Source: Rhizobiaceae bacterium | GTDB taxonomy: Bacteria; Pseudomonadota; Alphaproteobacteria; Rhizobiales; Rhizobiaceae | NCBI GenBank assembly: GCA_029233925.1 | Contig: JARGOX010000026.1 | Coordinates: forward strand, 1 to 64,000 | Direction: 5' to 3' | Length of the DNA: 64,000 nt | Shown here: positions 43,730 through 53,763 of the stretch, piece by piece | Position numbering within the stretch: the first letter of the stretch is position 1 | Layout of the letters: the number at the start of each line of letters is the position of its first letter | Made by a program: the position numbers and the translations under genes | Notes under the pieces: model-generated | What the model was told of the DNA's origin: nothing | Seen by the model: only the letters and a program-made list of their open reading frames with translations | The model's database searches: none

Positions 43730-45403
43730 TCAATTGCCCAGAATGCCGGGCAGGCGCAGGTTGTTTTCGCGGGCGCAATCCAGCGCGATCTCATAGCCAG
43801 CATCCGCGTGGCGCATGACACCGGAGGCCGGATCGTTCCACAGAACGCGAGCGATGCGCGCGGCGGCGGCATCTGTTCCGTCGCAGCAGATGACCATGCC
43901 GGCATGTTGCGAAAAGCCCATCCCGACACCGCCGCCATGGTGCAGGCTGACCCATGTGGCGCCCGATGCACAATTGAGCATGGCGTTGAGCAAGGGCCAG
44001 TCGGACACGGCGTCCGAACCATCTTTCATCGCCTCGGTTTCGCGGTTGGGGGACGCGACCGAACCTGAATCGAGATGATCGCGGCCAATTACCACCGGCG
44101 CTGACAACTCTCCGGTTCTGACCATTTCATTGAAGGCGAGACCCAGCTTGTCACGCTGGCCGAGACCCACCCAGCATATGCGGGATGGCAGTCCCTGAAA
44201 GGAAATGCGTTCGCGGGCCATATCGAGCCAATTGTGCAGGTGGGGATCGTCCGGGATCAGTTCCTTGACCTTGCAATCGGTCTTGTAGATATCCTCCGGA
44301 TCGCCGGAAAGGGCGGCCCAGCGGAAAGGGCCGACGCCGCGGCAAAACAGCGGCCTTATATAGGCGGGAACAAAACCTGGAAAGACAAAGGCCTCTTCAA
44401 GTCCTTCATCCCGTGCGACCTGACGGATATTGTTGCCGTAGTCAAAGGTCGGAATGCCCGCCTTGTGAAAGGCGACCATCGCCGCCACGTGAATTTTCAT
44501 CGAGGCCCTCGCGGCCTTTTCCACCGATTTGGGATCGCTCTCGCGGCTGGCTGTCCACTGCGCCAGGGACCAGCCCTGCGGAAGGTAACCATTGACCGGA
44601 TCATGGGCGGAGGTCTGGTCGGTGACCATGTCAGGTCTGACGCCCTTTCGAACCAGTTCGGGAAGGACATCGGCGGCATTGCCCAGAAGACCGACAGATT
44701 TGGCTTCGCCTGCTTTCGTCCAGCGCGCGACCATCGCCAGTGCGTCATTGAGGCTTTCGGTCTTTTCATCGACATAGCCGGTGCGCAGCCGCATATCGAT
44801 CCGTTCCGGATCACATTCAACCGCAAGGCAGCAGGCTCCGGCCATGGTTGCCGCCAGGGGCTGGGCGCCGCCCATGCCGCCAAGGCCGCCGGTCAGGATC
44901 CATTTGCCGGTGAGGTTGCCGCCATAGTGCTGACGGCCCGCTTCCACAAAGGTTTCATAGGTGCCCTGCACAATGCCCTGACTGCCGATATAGATCCATG
45001 ACCCGGCGGTCATCTGGCCATACATCATCAGGCCTCTTCTATCGAGCTCGTTGAAATGGTCCCAATTGGCCCAATGGGGCACGAGGTTGGAATTGGCGAT
45101 CAGCACACGCGGCGCGTCCGCATGGGTCCTGAAGATGCCGACCGGCTTTCCCGATTGCACCAGCAGGGTTTCATTGTCTTCCAGCGATTTCAAGCTGGCG
45201 ACAATCTGGTCAAAGGCCTCCCAATTGCGTGCAGCCCGGCCGATGCCGCCATAGACGATCAATTCATGGGGATTTTCCGCCACGTCCGGATGCAGATTGT
45301 TCATCAGCATGCGCAGCGGCGCCTCGGTCAGCCAGGATTTGGCATTCAGTTCGCTGCCTGTGGGCGGGTAAATATCGCGGGTGTTGTGCCGAGGGTTTGT
45401 CAT
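43730..45403 (-). CDS. hutU: urocanate hydratase (urocanase)
   Basis: A 557-residue protein, the normal length for urocanase, which converts urocanate to imidazolonepropionate using tightly bound NAD+ as an electrophile. Landmarks are the N-terminal [45 protein letters not shown] near residue 170, the active-site [12 protein letters not shown] region with its Cys (PLFCRGVGP) near residue 410, and [17 protein letters not shown] near the C-terminus. The ATG at 45403 overlaps the hutG stop as ATGA. It is the last gene of the minus-strand operon hutI-hutH-hutG-hutU. Confidence 0.97.
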   Translation of the reverse strand: MTNPRHNTRDIYPPTGSELNAKSWLTEAPLRMLMNNLHPDVAENPHELIVYGGIGRAARNWEAFDQIVASLKSLEDNETLLVQSGKPVGIFRTHADAPRVLIANSNLVPHWANWDHFNELDRRGLMMYGQMTAGSWIYIGSQGIVQGTYETFVEAGRQHYGGNLTGKWILTGGLGGMGGAQPLAATMAGACCLAVECDPERIDMRLRTGYVDEKTESLNDALAMVARWTKAGEAKSVGLLGNAADVLPELVRKGVRPDMVTDQTSAHDPVNGYLPQGWSLAQWTASRESDPKSVEKAARASMKIHVAAMVAFHKAGIPTFDYGNNIRQVARDEGLEEAFVFPGFVPAYIRPLFCRGVGPFRWAALSGDPEDIYKTDCKVKELIPDDPHLHNWLDMARERISFQGLPSRICWVGLGQRDKLGLAFNEMVRTGELSAPVVIGRDHLDSGSVASPNRETEAMKDGSDAVSDWPLLNAMLNCASGATWVSLHHGGGVGMGFSQHAGMVICCDGTDAAAARIARVLWNDPASGVMRHADAGYEIALDCARENNLRLPGILGN

Positions 45404-46236
45404 GATCTGTGAGCCTTTGGCGTTTCGGGCTGTTTCTGTAGCACCTGATCCAGTGCCCATCGCTCGATCGACACAAGGATATCGGACAGATGCCGCTGCA
45501 GTTTTTTTGCCTTTGCGGCATCGAGTTCAAACGGATGGGTTTCGCTGGCCAGATGGGATTTTTGCGTCAGTTCCATCTGGATTGCATGCACGCCTCGCTC
45601 CGGTTTGCCGTAGTGACGGGTTGTCCATCCGCCCTTGAAGCGACCATTCACCACAAGGCTGTAACCCTCTGCCGCGCGGCAGATCCGGGCGACGATGTCC
45701 TCCAGCGCCGGGGCGCAGGTCGTGCTGTCATTGGTGCCGATATTGAAATCGGGCAGGGTGCCTTCAAACAGAAAAGGTGCGACGGAGCGGATCGAATGGC
45801 AATCATAGAGGATGGCAATGCCATGCAGGTCGCGCACCCGTTCAATTTCTGCGGCCAGGGCTGCATGATAGGGCGCGTGAAAGGCAGCGCGGCGCGCCTC
45901 TATTTCTGCGGCGTCAGGTTCCATGCGAACACGATAGAGCGGCCTGTTGTCGAAATCCGTCAGCGGGCACAGCGACGTCGTATTCTGGCCCGGATAAAGG
46001 CTTTTGCCCGATGGGTCCCTGTTGGCATCAATGACGGTTCGATGAAATGTAGCGCGCACCGTCGTCACTTCGGGCAGCAGGCCCCGATAGAGATCATGGA
46101 TATGCCAGTCCGTATCGGTCAGCGCTTTGCCTGTCTCGTTGAGCCGCACAAAAATGGCTTCAGGCACATCAAGGCCCGTATGGGGCAAGCCCAGAATGAC
46201 GGGACTGTCGCCGCGCGCAATCTCTACCGGGTTCAT
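45400..46236 (-). CDS. hutG: N-formylglutamate deformylase
   Basis: A 278-residue N-formylglutamate amidohydrolase. It has LPHTGLDVP near residue 17, [15 protein letters not shown] around residues 63-77, [16 protein letters not shown] near residue 145 and [15 protein letters not shown] near 195. It hydrolyses N-formylglutamate to glutamate and formate, the last step of the HutF-HutG branch. Both ends overlap neighbours by ATGA (hutH stop at 46233, hutU start at 45403), a sign of tight translational coupling. Confidence 0.94.
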   Translation of the reverse strand: MNPVEIARGDSPVILGLPHTGLDVPEAIFVRLNETGKALTDTDWHIHDLYRGLLPEVTTVRATFHRTVIDANRDPSGKSLYPGQNTTSLCPLTDFDNRPLYRVRMEPDAAEIEARRAAFHAPYHAALAAEIERVRDLHGIAILYDCHSIRSVAPFLFEGTLPDFNIGTNDSTTCAPALEDIVARICRAAEGYSLVVNGRFKGGWTTRHYGKPERGVHAIQMELTQKSHLASETHPFELDAAKAKKLQRHLSDILVSIERWALDQVLQKQPETPKAHRS

Positions 46237-47792
46237 GGTGACACGTGCCTTTCTGCGCCCAGCGGCGGTATCAGCTGAATGCCGCTGGCGTTGACCAAAG
46301 CGCGGGTGCGCACGAGCTCAGCCGATTTTTCCAGATCGCCTGCCATATAGCGATCATCGGTGAGAACCGCGATGTCCTGTCGATAGACATCCATAACGCG
46401 GGCAAGCGGCGCGCTGGTTTTCAAGGGCGCGCGAAAGTGGATGCCCTGCGCGGCGCACAGCATCTCGATACCCAATATGCGGCCCAGATTGTCATTCATG
46501 TCGGCCAGACGGCGTGCGCCATGCGCCGCCATGGAGACATGATCTTCCTGATTGGCGCTGGTCGGCGTGCTGTCGGTTGAGCAAGGGTTGGCGCGTTGTT
46601 TGTTTTCACTCATCAGGGCGGCGCTGGTGACTTCGGCAATCATCAGACCGGAATTGAGGCCGGGCTTGGGTGTCAGGAAGGGCGGCAGGTCGAAACTCAA
46701 TGTCGGATCCACCATCAGCGCAATGCGGCGCTGCGAGATGGCGCCGATCTCGGCAATGGAAAGTGCGATCTGATCGGCGGCAAAAGCGACGGGTTCAGCG
46801 TGAAAATTGCCTCCGGAAATCACATCTCCCGTTTCGACGATGACCAGCGGATTGTCTGTCACCGCATTGGCCTCGATTTCGAGCGTCGTGCCAACCTGGC
46901 GCAACAGGTCGATACAGGCACCGGTGACCTGCGGCTGGCAGCGGATGCAATAGGGATCCTGCACACGGGTATCGCCCTCACGGTGACTTTCGCGAATGGC
47001 AGAACCTTCCATCAGGGCCCTTATGGCGCTTGCTGCTTCGATCTGGCCGCGGTGACCGCGCAAGGCATGGATTTCAGGCCGCATGGGGGCGGTGGACCCC
47101 ATGATTGCATCGGTCGAAAGAGCGCTGATCAGCAGCGCATTTTCCGCGCAGCGCCAGGTTTCGAACAATTCGCCAAGCGCATAGGCGGTGGAAAATTGCG
47201 TGCCGTTGATAAATGCCAGCCCTTCCTTCGGGCCCAGCGCAATCGGTTCCAGCCCGGCGGCCTCCAGAGCTGCGCGTCCCGGCAGGATCTGCCCTTCGTG
47301 AACGGCTTCGCCCTCCCCGATAATGACCGCAGTCATATGGGCAAGCGGCGCCAGGTCACCGGAGGCACCAACGGATCCTTGAGCGGGAATGACGGGGATG
47401 ACTTTGCGGGCCAGCATCTGCTCCAGCAAGGTGACCAGTTCGAAACGCACCCCCGAAGCACCACGACAAAGCGAAAGCAATTTCAGCACCATCATCATGC
47501 GCACGGTGCGTTCGGGAACCGGGGCGCCGACCCCGCAGCAATGGGAAAGGATGAGATTGCGTTGCAAGGTGGCTGCATCTCTGGGGGCAATCTTGACGCT
47601 TGCCAGTTTGCCAAAGCCTGTGTTGACCCCATAGACGGCGGCATCTCCGGCGACGACTTCGGCAATGATGGCCGCAGCGGCATCAATGCCCGGGCGGCAG
47701 GCTGGATCGATCCTGATGTCCGGTTCGTTCCAGTAGATGGATTCAAGCTGCGCCAGCGACATGGCGCCGGGTGTCAGGGTTATGGCAGTCAT
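46233..47792 (-). CDS. hutH: histidine ammonia-lyase (histidase)
   Basis: A 519-residue histidase. The self-forming MIO cofactor triad A143-S144-G145 is present in [15 protein letters not shown], and [11 protein letters not shown] (residues 54-64) carries the catalytic Tyr. [26 protein letters not shown] in outline near residue 420 is the other active-site stretch. It removes ammonia from L-histidine to give urocanate, the committed step. The ATG at 47792 overlaps the hutI stop; a longer frame to 47873 lies inside hutI. Confidence 0.97.
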   Translation of the reverse strand: MTAITLTPGAMSLAQLESIYWNEPDIRIDPACRPGIDAAAAIIAEVVAGDAAVYGVNTGFGKLASVKIAPRDAATLQRNLILSHCCGVGAPVPERTVRMMMVLKLLSLCRGASGVRFELVTLLEQMLARKVIPVIPAQGSVGASGDLAPLAHMTAVIIGEGEAVHEGQILPGRAALEAAGLEPIALGPKEGLAFINGTQFSTAYALGELFETWRCAENALLISALSTDAIMGSTAPMRPEIHALRGHRGQIEAASAIRALMEGSAIRESHREGDTRVQDPYCIRCQPQVTGACIDLLRQVGTTLEIEANAVTDNPLVIVETGDVISGGNFHAEPVAFAADQIALSIAEIGAISQRRIALMVDPTLSFDLPPFLTPKPGLNSGLMIAEVTSAALMSENKQRANPCSTDSTPTSANQEDHVSMAAHGARRLADMNDNLGRILGIEMLCAAQGIHFRAPLKTSAPLARVMDVYRQDIAVLTDDRYMAGDLEKSAELVRTRALVNASGIQLIPPLGAERHVSP

Positions 47793-48994
47793 GAAAGGCT
47801 CCCGACGATGCGGCGAGTGAGAGGGTTGAACCCCATTCGGTAGGCGAGTTCCGCCGGGTGGGTGACATCCCACAGTGCAAGTTCGGCGCTTTTTCCAGTC
47901 TCAATGGTGCCGACATGCGCCAGCCCCAGAGCCCGTGCGGCATTCCGCGTCACGCCTGCCAAAGCCTCTTGCGGCGTAAGGCGGAACAAGGTGCACGCCA
48001 TATTCATGCTCAGGAGCAGTGAGCTGAGAGGGGATGAACCGGGGTTGCAATCGGTGGCGAGCGCCATGTCGACGCCGTACTGCCTGAAGAGGTCCACCGG
48101 TGGCTTCTGTGTCTCGCGCAATGTGTAATAGGCGCCAGGCAGCAGAGCGGCGACAGTCCCGGCATTGCTGAGCGCGATGACACCCTCTTCATCGAGATAT
48201 TCCAGGTGGTCGACCGACAATGCGCCGAATTCAGTGGCCATTTTGGCGCCGCCGAGATTGGAGAGTTGTTCCGCATGCAATTTGACCGGCAAGCCGAGGC
48301 TGCGGGCTTTTTCGAAGACCCGTCTGATCTGCGCCGGAGAAAAAGCGATACCCTCGCAAAATCCGTCGACCGCGTCGACCAGACCTTCGCGAAAGGCGAC
48401 CTCAAGGGTGGGAATGCACACGTCATCAATATAGGCGTCCGGCTTGTCCGCATAGTCCGGCGGAATGGCATGTGCGCCGAGAAAACTGGTGCGAATGCGA
48501 ATATTGCGTTCTTTTGAAATGGCGCGCGCCGTGCGCAGCATGCGCAATTCGGTTTCGCAATCCAGGCCGTAGCCGGATTTGACCTCGATTGTCGCTGCAC
48601 CTTCGGAAATCAGTTGATCGACCCGGGCGAGCGCCGAGGCCAGCAATGCGGCGTTGCTGGCGCTGCGTGTTGCTGTCACTGTCGCGTTGATGCCGCCACC
48701 GGCGCGGGCGATGTCCTCATAGGAGGCACCCTGCAAGCGCATTTCGAATTCTCGGGCGCGGTTGCCCCCGGCGACGATATGGGTGTGACAGTCGATCAGG
48801 GCAGGGGTGATCAACCGCCCGTCTACATCCTCAATCGGCAAATGGCTGAAAGTTTGCGGAATATCCGTGGCCGAACCCAGCCAGGATATGCTGCCGTCCA
48901 CAACGACAAGCGCGCCCTGTTCGATGAGGCCATAGTCGGCCCCGCCCTTTGTCATGGTGGCAATTCGGGCATTCTTGAGGATAAATCCAGTCAT
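47789..48994 (-). CDS. hutI: imidazolonepropionase
   Basis: A 401-residue amidohydrolase-superfamily enzyme with the metal motif [12 protein letters not shown] (from about residue 68), EVKSGYGLD near 137, HAEQLSN near 242 and the terminal ligand Asp in LATDCNPGS near 316. It opens the imidazolone ring of imidazolonepropionate to N-formimidoylglutamate. It is the first gene of the minus-strand hut operon. Its upstream region carries the palindrome at 49028-49049, shared with hutF. Confidence 0.96.
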   Translation of the reverse strand: MTGFILKNARIATMTKGGADYGLIEQGALVVVDGSISWLGSATDIPQTFSHLPIEDVDGRLITPALIDCHTHIVAGGNRAREFEMRLQGASYEDIARAGGGINATVTATRSASNAALLASALARVDQLISEGAATIEVKSGYGLDCETELRMLRTARAISKERNIRIRTSFLGAHAIPPDYADKPDAYIDDVCIPTLEVAFREGLVDAVDGFCEGIAFSPAQIRRVFEKARSLGLPVKLHAEQLSNLGGAKMATEFGALSVDHLEYLDEEGVIALSNAGTVAALLPGAYYTLRETQKPPVDLFRQYGVDMALATDCNPGSSPLSSLLLSMNMACTLFRLTPQEALAGVTRNAARALGLAHVGTIETGKSAELALWDVTHPAELAYRMGFNPLTRRIVGSLS

Positions 48995-49027
48995 GGATCA
49001 TCTGCTTTCGGCTTTTGCTTTCTTCCG

Positions 49028-49049
49028 TTATTATGTATATTCATAATAA
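49028..49049. promoter_or_regulatory. 22-bp palindromic probable HutC operator
   Basis: TTATTATG (49028-49035) and CATAATAA (49042-49049) are exact inverse complements around a central TATATT. The palindrome lies in the 81-base gap between the divergent hutI and hutF starts. HutC repressors bind AT-rich palindromes centred on TGTATATACA-like sequences in other proteobacteria, and the hutC gene lies at the end of the hutF unit. One site could control both directions, with urocanate as inducer. Confidence 0.7.
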
Positions 49050-49075
49050 ATTATTGTCAACGAAATGGAGTGGGC

Positions 49076-50449
49076 ATGACGCCGCTTTTTGCTGAACAGG
49101 CACTTCTTCCCGATGGCTTGGCCAGGGACGTGCGGATCGTCGTGGATGACGCCGGTATTATCGCCAGCGTGACGCGGCACAGCGCGCCGCAGCCATCCGA
49201 TCTGAACCTGCAGTCAAGGCTGCTGCTGCCCGCCCTGTGCAATGTGCACAGCCACGCGTTCCAGCGGGCCATGTCGGGCATGACGGAATACCGGTCTGCC
49301 AAACACGATGATTTCTGGACCTGGCGGAGGCTGATGTATCGTTTTCTGGATGTACTCACCCCGGATCACATCGAGGCGATTGCCGCCCTTGTCTATGTGG
49401 AGATGCTGGAGGCGGGTTATGCCGCCGTCGGCGAGTTTCACTATGTGCACCACCAGCCCGGCGGGCGCGTCTATGACAATCGTGCCGAATTGTCTGAACG
49501 CATCTTTGCAGCGAGCCAGCTGTCCGGCATTGGCCTGACCCATCTGCCGGTTCTCTATTCCTATGGTGGCGCCGGTAAAGCGCCATTGCAGGGAGGGCAA
49601 TTGCGCTTTGGCAATGATCTGGAGGAGTTCACACGGCTTTTTGAAGCCGCCAAAAAGGCCATGAACCATCTTCCGCCCGACAGCGCAATCGGTGTTGCGC
49701 CCCATTCTCTGCGGGCCATGGACCCGCAAAACCTCGAACAGATCGCCTCACGCTTTAAGCAGGGGCCAATCCATATCCATGCAGCCGAACAGGTCAGGGA
49801 AGTTGAAGACGTACAGGCCTGGCTGGGCGCCCGTCCGGTTGAATATCTGTTGGAAGAGGTGGGTGTCGATCCGCGCTGGTGCCTGATACACACCACCCAG
49901 ATGAATGACACGGAGACCAGCGGTCTGGCGCAATCCGGCGCTGTTGCCGGCCTGTGTCCGATCACCGAGGCCAATCTCGGCGACGGCATATTCAACGGGC
50001 AGGAATTCCTGGCGGCAGGAGGCACTTTTGCCATCGGATCGGATTCCAATATTCGCATTTCCCTGTCGGAGGAATTGCGGCAGTTGGAATATAGCCAGCG
50101 GCTGTCGCTCAGGGCCCGCAACATCATGGCGTCGAGCGATCTGTCGACGGGGCAATTGCTCTACACGAAGGCTGCTGCGGGCGGTGCGCAGGCCCTGCAG
50201 CGCAACAGTGGCGCTCTGCAAGTGGGAAATTGGGCTGATCTGGTGGCCATTGATACGCAGGACATTCATCTGTGCGGATTGTCGCAAAGACAGCTTCTGG
50301 ATGGTTGGATTTTTTCCGGCAATGACCGGCTTGTAACGGACGTCTGGTCGGCAGGGCGTCATTGTGTGCAAAATGGCCGCCACCGGCAGCGCGATTCGAT
50401 TGCGCATCACTATCGTGGCGTGCTTCGCGAACTGACCAATCTTCTGTGA
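49076..50449 (+). CDS. hutF: formimidoylglutamate deiminase
   Basis: A 457-residue amidohydrolase-superfamily deiminase. It has HSHAFQRAMSG (about residue 57) with the metal His pair, YVHHQPGG near residue 125, HIHAAEQVREVEDV near 235, HTTQMN near 271 and GSDSNI near 322. It converts N-formimidoylglutamate to N-formylglutamate and ammonia, which HutG then cleaves. The frame is open far upstream (to 48614), antisense to hutI, but GGAG before the ATG at 49076 and the family N-terminus fix the start. Confidence 0.95.
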   Translation: MTPLFAEQALLPDGLARDVRIVVDDAGIIASVTRHSAPQPSDLNLQSRLLLPALCNVHSHAFQRAMSGMTEYRSAKHDDFWTWRRLMYRFLDVLTPDHIEAIAALVYVEMLEAGYAAVGEFHYVHHQPGGRVYDNRAELSERIFAASQLSGIGLTHLPVLYSYGGAGKAPLQGGQLRFGNDLEEFTRLFEAAKKAMNHLPPDSAIGVAPHSLRAMDPQNLEQIASRFKQGPIHIHAAEQVREVEDVQAWLGARPVEYLLEEVGVDPRWCLIHTTQMNDTETSGLAQSGAVAGLCPITEANLGDGIFNGQEFLAAGGTFAIGSDSNIRISLSEELRQLEYSQRLSLRARNIMASSDLSTGQLLYTKAAAGGAQALQRNSGALQVGNWADLVAIDTQDIHLCGLSQRQLLDGWIFSGNDRLVTDVWSAGRHCVQNGRHRQRDSIAHHYRGVLRELTNLL

Positions 50450-50465
50450 CGGGATCACCATCGGC

Positions 50466-51173
50466 ATGCGCAGCTACAAGGACATTCACAATATTCTGCT
50501 GGAGCGTATCAAGAGCGGTGAGTGGCCGCAGGGCGGTCTGATTCCTGCAGAGGCGGATCTGGCTCTTGAATTTGGCTGCACGCGGGTGACGGTCAACCGG
50601 GCGATGCAGGCGCTCGCCGATGGCGGGCTTCTCGAGCGGCGGCGCAAGGCCGGAACGCGGGTTATCCAGCGGCTGACACGCAATGCGCATTTTCAGATCC
50701 CGATCGTTCGCCATGAGATCGAAAAACGCGGTGGCAATTACAAATACCTGTTGATCGGCCGGGAAGAAGTGACTGTCCCACAAAAGGTGCAGGCCGAACT
50801 GGCCATCGGCCCGGATGAAAGCGCCCTGCACATCCTCAGTCTGCATTTTGCCGATGGCAAACCCTATCAACTGGAAGACCGCTGGATTGCCTTGGGCACC
50901 GTGCCCCTGGCGCGGGAGGAAAGCTTTGATGCAATAAGCCCCAATGAATGGCTGTTGCAGCAGGTCCCCTATACAAATGCGGAACATGTTTTTCGCGCCG
51001 CACAGCCCACACCGGAAGATGACGACCATTTGAAACTGGCGCCAGGCGAACCGGTTTTCATCATAGAGCGGACAACATGGTTGTCAGACAAGGCGGTGAC
51101 CCATGTTCGGCTGGTTCACCCGGGCCACAGTTTTCAACTGGTCACCCGCGACCAGAATGCCGCCACGCTTTAG
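50466..51173 (+). CDS. hutC: histidine-utilisation repressor, GntR/HutC family
   Basis: A 235-residue regulator. The N-terminal winged helix-turn-helix (IKSGEWPQGGLIPAEADLALEFGCTRVTVNRAMQALADGGLLERRRKAGTRV in outline) is followed by a UTRA/chorismate-lyase-fold effector domain with HILSLHFADGKPYQLEDRWI and FIIERTTWL. In known hut systems urocanate binds this domain and releases the operator. It follows hutF by 16 bases and probably represses both divergent hut units from the palindrome at 49028-49049. Confidence 0.93.
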   Translation: MRSYKDIHNILLERIKSGEWPQGGLIPAEADLALEFGCTRVTVNRAMQALADGGLLERRRKAGTRVIQRLTRNAHFQIPIVRHEIEKRGGNYKYLLIGREEVTVPQKVQAELAIGPDESALHILSLHFADGKPYQLEDRWIALGTVPLAREESFDAISPNEWLLQQVPYTNAEHVFRAAQPTPEDDDHLKLAPGEPVFIIERTTWLSDKAVTHVRLVHPGHSFQLVTRDQNAATL

Positions 51174-51295
51174 ATAAAAACCGGCACCTTGCCAAAAGAC
51201 ATTGACGCTGGGCAATTCGATCGCCAACCTGAAAAGCGATGGAACTGTGCTCCAATTGTGGGACCAGCGCCGGACGCCAGCTTTTGGGAGCCATT

Positions 51296-52189
51296 GTGAG
51301 CAAGCGCTATTACGGTCTGCCATCTCTGACCAGCCTGGCCGTGTTCGAGGCCACGGCACGGCATCTGAGTCTGAAACAGGCGGCCTCGGAGCTTAACGTC
51401 ACACCCGGCGCTGTCAGTCACCAGATCAAGGCACTGGAAAGCGAAGTCGGCAAACCCCTGTTCAAACGCATCCACAGGGGCGTTGAACTGACGCAGGCTG
51501 GTGAAGAGCTTCACTTCGTGCTGGCCTCATCCTTTGCGCAGATGGCGTCCTCCATTGACATGATCAGTTCCGGCACGTCCGAGCGAACGATCACCATCGG
51601 CGCAACCACGGCCGTTGCAGGCCTTTGGCTGATGCCAAGGATGGGGCGTTTCCTGCAGGCACATCCCGATGTGCGTCTTAACCACCGGGTTTCCGACACC
51701 TCCTTCGATTTGGCGCGTTCGGATGTGGATCTGGTCGTGCGATACGGGTCAGGTCGGCGCGACGGAGAACATTCGATCAAACTGTTTTCCGATACAGTCG
51801 TACCGGTTTGCAGCCCGGAATTTGCCGCAAACCATGTGGTGCAGAGCTGTGAAGATCTGCTGGCGCAACCTTTGCTGCAACTGGAAGGCCTGGATACCGG
51901 CTGGATGGGCTGGAAGGGATGGTTTGCCGAGTGCGGCGTTGATGCGCCGCGCATTCACGGTCCGAAATTCAACAATTATACCATTGCACTGCAGGCAGCA
52001 GAACAGGGTGCCGGCATCGCTCTTGGATGGCAGCGGCTGATTGATCGATATCTGTCAGCTCAAAGGCTGGTTGTGCTGCCCGGCTTTCGCGTGACGCCGC
52101 CGGGGGCCTTTTATCTCTCCTGGAGCAGCAAGAAAGAACCTGATTCATCCCTTGCGCTGGTGCGCGACTGGCTGGTGCATGCGGTGTGA
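51296..52189 (+). CDS. LysR-family regulator, GcvA-like
   Basis: A 297-residue LysR regulator. The N-terminal helix-turn-helix (LPSLTSLAVFEATARHLSLKQAASELNVTPGAVSHQIKALE in outline) is of the GcvA type, followed by an effector domain (ITIGATTAVAGLWLMPRMGRF from about residue 95). A GTG at 51296 with GGGAG five bases upstream is the best start and gives normal length. It lies upstream of, and in line with, the Rieske oxygenase gene. It probably activates that demethylation operon from the palindromic region at 52192-52218. Confidence 0.85.
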   Translation: MSKRYYGLPSLTSLAVFEATARHLSLKQAASELNVTPGAVSHQIKALESEVGKPLFKRIHRGVELTQAGEELHFVLASSFAQMASSIDMISSGTSERTITIGATTAVAGLWLMPRMGRFLQAHPDVRLNHRVSDTSFDLARSDVDLVVRYGSGRRDGEHSIKLFSDTVVPVCSPEFAANHVVQSCEDLLAQPLLQLEGLDTGWMGWKGWFAECGVDAPRIHGPKFNNYTIALQAAEQGAGIALGWQRLIDRYLSAQRLVVLPGFRVTPPGAFYLSWSSKKEPDSSLALVRDWLVHAV

Positions 52190-52191
52190 AA

Positions 52192-52218
52192 TTTCAGGTG
52201 AATCATGCTCACCTGAAA
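52192..52218. promoter_or_regulatory. 27-base perfect palindrome upstream of the Rieske operon
   Basis: TTTCAGGTGA (52192-52201) and TCACCTGAAA (52209-52218) are exact inverse complements across 7 bases. The site starts three bases after the LysR stop and ends 78 bases before the oxygenase ATG. No T-tract follows, so an operator is more likely than a terminator, although a hairpin ending the lysR transcript cannot be excluded. Confidence 0.5.
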
Positions 52219-52296
52219 GCGAATTGATTCCGAATTGATCGATACCCGGTTTGTGCGTCATGAATGCAAACAGAGTGCGTTCTCATGGAGGGTGTG

Positions 52297-53469
52297 ATGG
52301 GTTTTGTTCAGCCGGTTGATCTGGAGCGTGTCATGAGACCCGTCCATCAGGCGCAGGGTCTTGCCAATGAATTCTATGTGGACCCGAACCTGTTCGAGCA
52401 GGAAAAATCAGCCGTCTTCTTTCGGAACTGGACGGCGATCGGTTTCTGCAAGGATGTGCCCGAACCCGGTGATGCCATGCCCGTCGACCTTCTTGGGCAG
52501 CCCCTGTTGGTGGTGCATGGACGCGACGGCATGGTGCGGGTTTTCCAGAATACTTGCCGCCATCGTGGCATGATCCTGATGGAGAAAAAGGGCAGACTGC
52601 GCGGCGCGATCCGCTGTCCCTATCATTCCTGGTGTTACGATCATGATGGCGCCTTGAAAACCACCCCCCATGTGGGCGGGCCGGGAAAGAATATCCACGA
52701 GGATATTGATCGCAGCACCTTGGGGCTGTTTCCCATTCGCTGCCATGTCTGGCGCGATATCCTTTTCGTCAATCTGTCCGGCGATGCACCGGAGTTTGAC
52801 GATTACGCCGCAGACCTGAAGGCACGCTGGGCAGAATTCGATCAGCCCATGCATCCCGGCGGCGACGAAAGTGCGTTTCGCCTGGAGCTTGATACCAATT
52901 GGAAGCTGGCGGTCGAAAACTATTGTGAAAGCTATCATCTTCCCTGGGTTCACCCCGGTCTCAACAGCTATTCCCGGCTGGAAGACCATTACAATATCGA
53001 ACAGCCGGGACATTTTTCAGGGCAGGGCACCCGCGTCTACCGGTCGATGATCAATGAAGGGGGCGCGCCTTTTGCGGATTTTGAGGGCCTCGGTGATAAA
53101 TGGCAGGCCGGTGCGGAATATGTAGCGCTCTACCCCAATGTCCTGCTGGGTGTGCACCGCGATCATGCCTTTGCCATCATCCTGCAACCGGTGACCCACG
53201 AAAAGACCATCGAGCACGTGCAGCTTTATTACGCCACCGGCGATACGGCCGTGGCAGACCGCTCCGACTTGCGCGCCGCCAATGCCGCGCTTTGGAAAAC
53301 GGTGTTTGCAGAGGACATTTTTGTGGTGGAAGGCATGCAAAGAGGACGGCACGGAGCAAAATTTGATGGCGGACGGTTTTCTCCCATCATGGACAGTGCG
53401 ACCCATCTTTTTCACCACTGGGTGGCCAGCCAGTTTGCCGCTTCGCTGCAGGACAAAGAACCCGTGTGA
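52297..53469 (+). CDS. Rieske-type oxygenase alpha subunit, quaternary-amine demethylase-like
   Basis: A 390-residue ring-hydroxylating-type oxygenase. The Rieske 2Fe-2S ligands are C87, H89, C107 and H110 (CRH, 17 residues, CPYH). The mononuclear iron His pair is H214 and H219 (ESYHLPWVHP). The sequence type is that of GbcA, stachydrine demethylase and carnitine or choline oxygenases, which remove an N-methyl group as formaldehyde. No reductase gene is nearby, so electrons must come from elsewhere. GGAGGG precedes the ATG at 52297. It heads an operon with the small protein and the dimethylglycine dehydrogenase-like gene. Confidence 0.88.
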   Translation: MGFVQPVDLERVMRPVHQAQGLANEFYVDPNLFEQEKSAVFFRNWTAIGFCKDVPEPGDAMPVDLLGQPLLVVHGRDGMVRVFQNTCRHRGMILMEKKGRLRGAIRCPYHSWCYDHDGALKTTPHVGGPGKNIHEDIDRSTLGLFPIRCHVWRDILFVNLSGDAPEFDDYAADLKARWAEFDQPMHPGGDESAFRLELDTNWKLAVENYCESYHLPWVHPGLNSYSRLEDHYNIEQPGHFSGQGTRVYRSMINEGGAPFADFEGLGDKWQAGAEYVALYPNVLLGVHRDHAFAIILQPVTHEKTIEHVQLYYATGDTAVADRSDLRAANAALWKTVFAEDIFVVEGMQRGRHGAKFDGGRFSPIMDSATHLFHHWVASQFAASLQDKEPV

Positions 53470-53699
53470 TGGTGAATCCGGAAAATTTGAATGCAGCCTT
53501 GCTGGATGCCCATGACAGAGCCGAAGGCGGTCGATTGGCTGAACTCTATCATAGGGCTGCAAGCATCAGTGAACAGGCCGGTAAGATGGACCAGGCCTGT
53601 TTCTATTTCACCCATGCCTATGTCTTTGCCCTGCAGGAGGGCCTGCCCGTGGCAACGGACCTCCATGCACGGCTGAAGGCGCTCGGTCGCGAAGAATGA
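53469..53699 (+). CDS. small helical protein between the two demethylation genes
   Basis: A 76-residue helical protein (for example ELYHRAASISEQAGKMDQACFYFTHAYVFALQEG in outline) that resembles a single TPR-like helical hairpin. Its ATG overlaps the oxygenase stop as TGATG, so it is translationally coupled and very likely real. It could be an assembly or electron-transfer helper for one of its partners. I do not recognise a named family. Its stop codon lies within a 22-base tandem duplication. Confidence 0.7.
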   Translation: MVNPENLNAALLDAHDRAEGGRLAELYHRAASISEQAGKMDQACFYFTHAYVFALQEGLPVATDLHARLKALGREE

Positions 53700-53725
53700 C
53701 AGTCTCGGTCGCGAAGAATGACAGT
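53682..53725. repeat. perfect 22-bp tandem duplication spanning a stop codon
   Basis: The 22 bases at 53682-53703 are repeated exactly at 53704-53725. The first copy holds the TGA of the small 76-residue gene. The second copy is non-coding and lengthens the gap to the next gene. It looks like a recent slippage duplication. Confidence 0.9.
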
Positions 53726-53763
53726 CCGGCAGATGCAACAAGCCGGCAATCGAAAGTGAACAG

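Noticed and set aside
46596..47843. A 415-codon open frame on the plus strand.
   Set aside because: It is antisense to hutH, which is certain from its MIO motif and operon overlaps.
48614..49075. Upstream extension of the hutF frame by about 150 codons.
   Set aside because: It is antisense to hutI and crosses the divergent promoter; the family start and GGAG favour the ATG at 49076.
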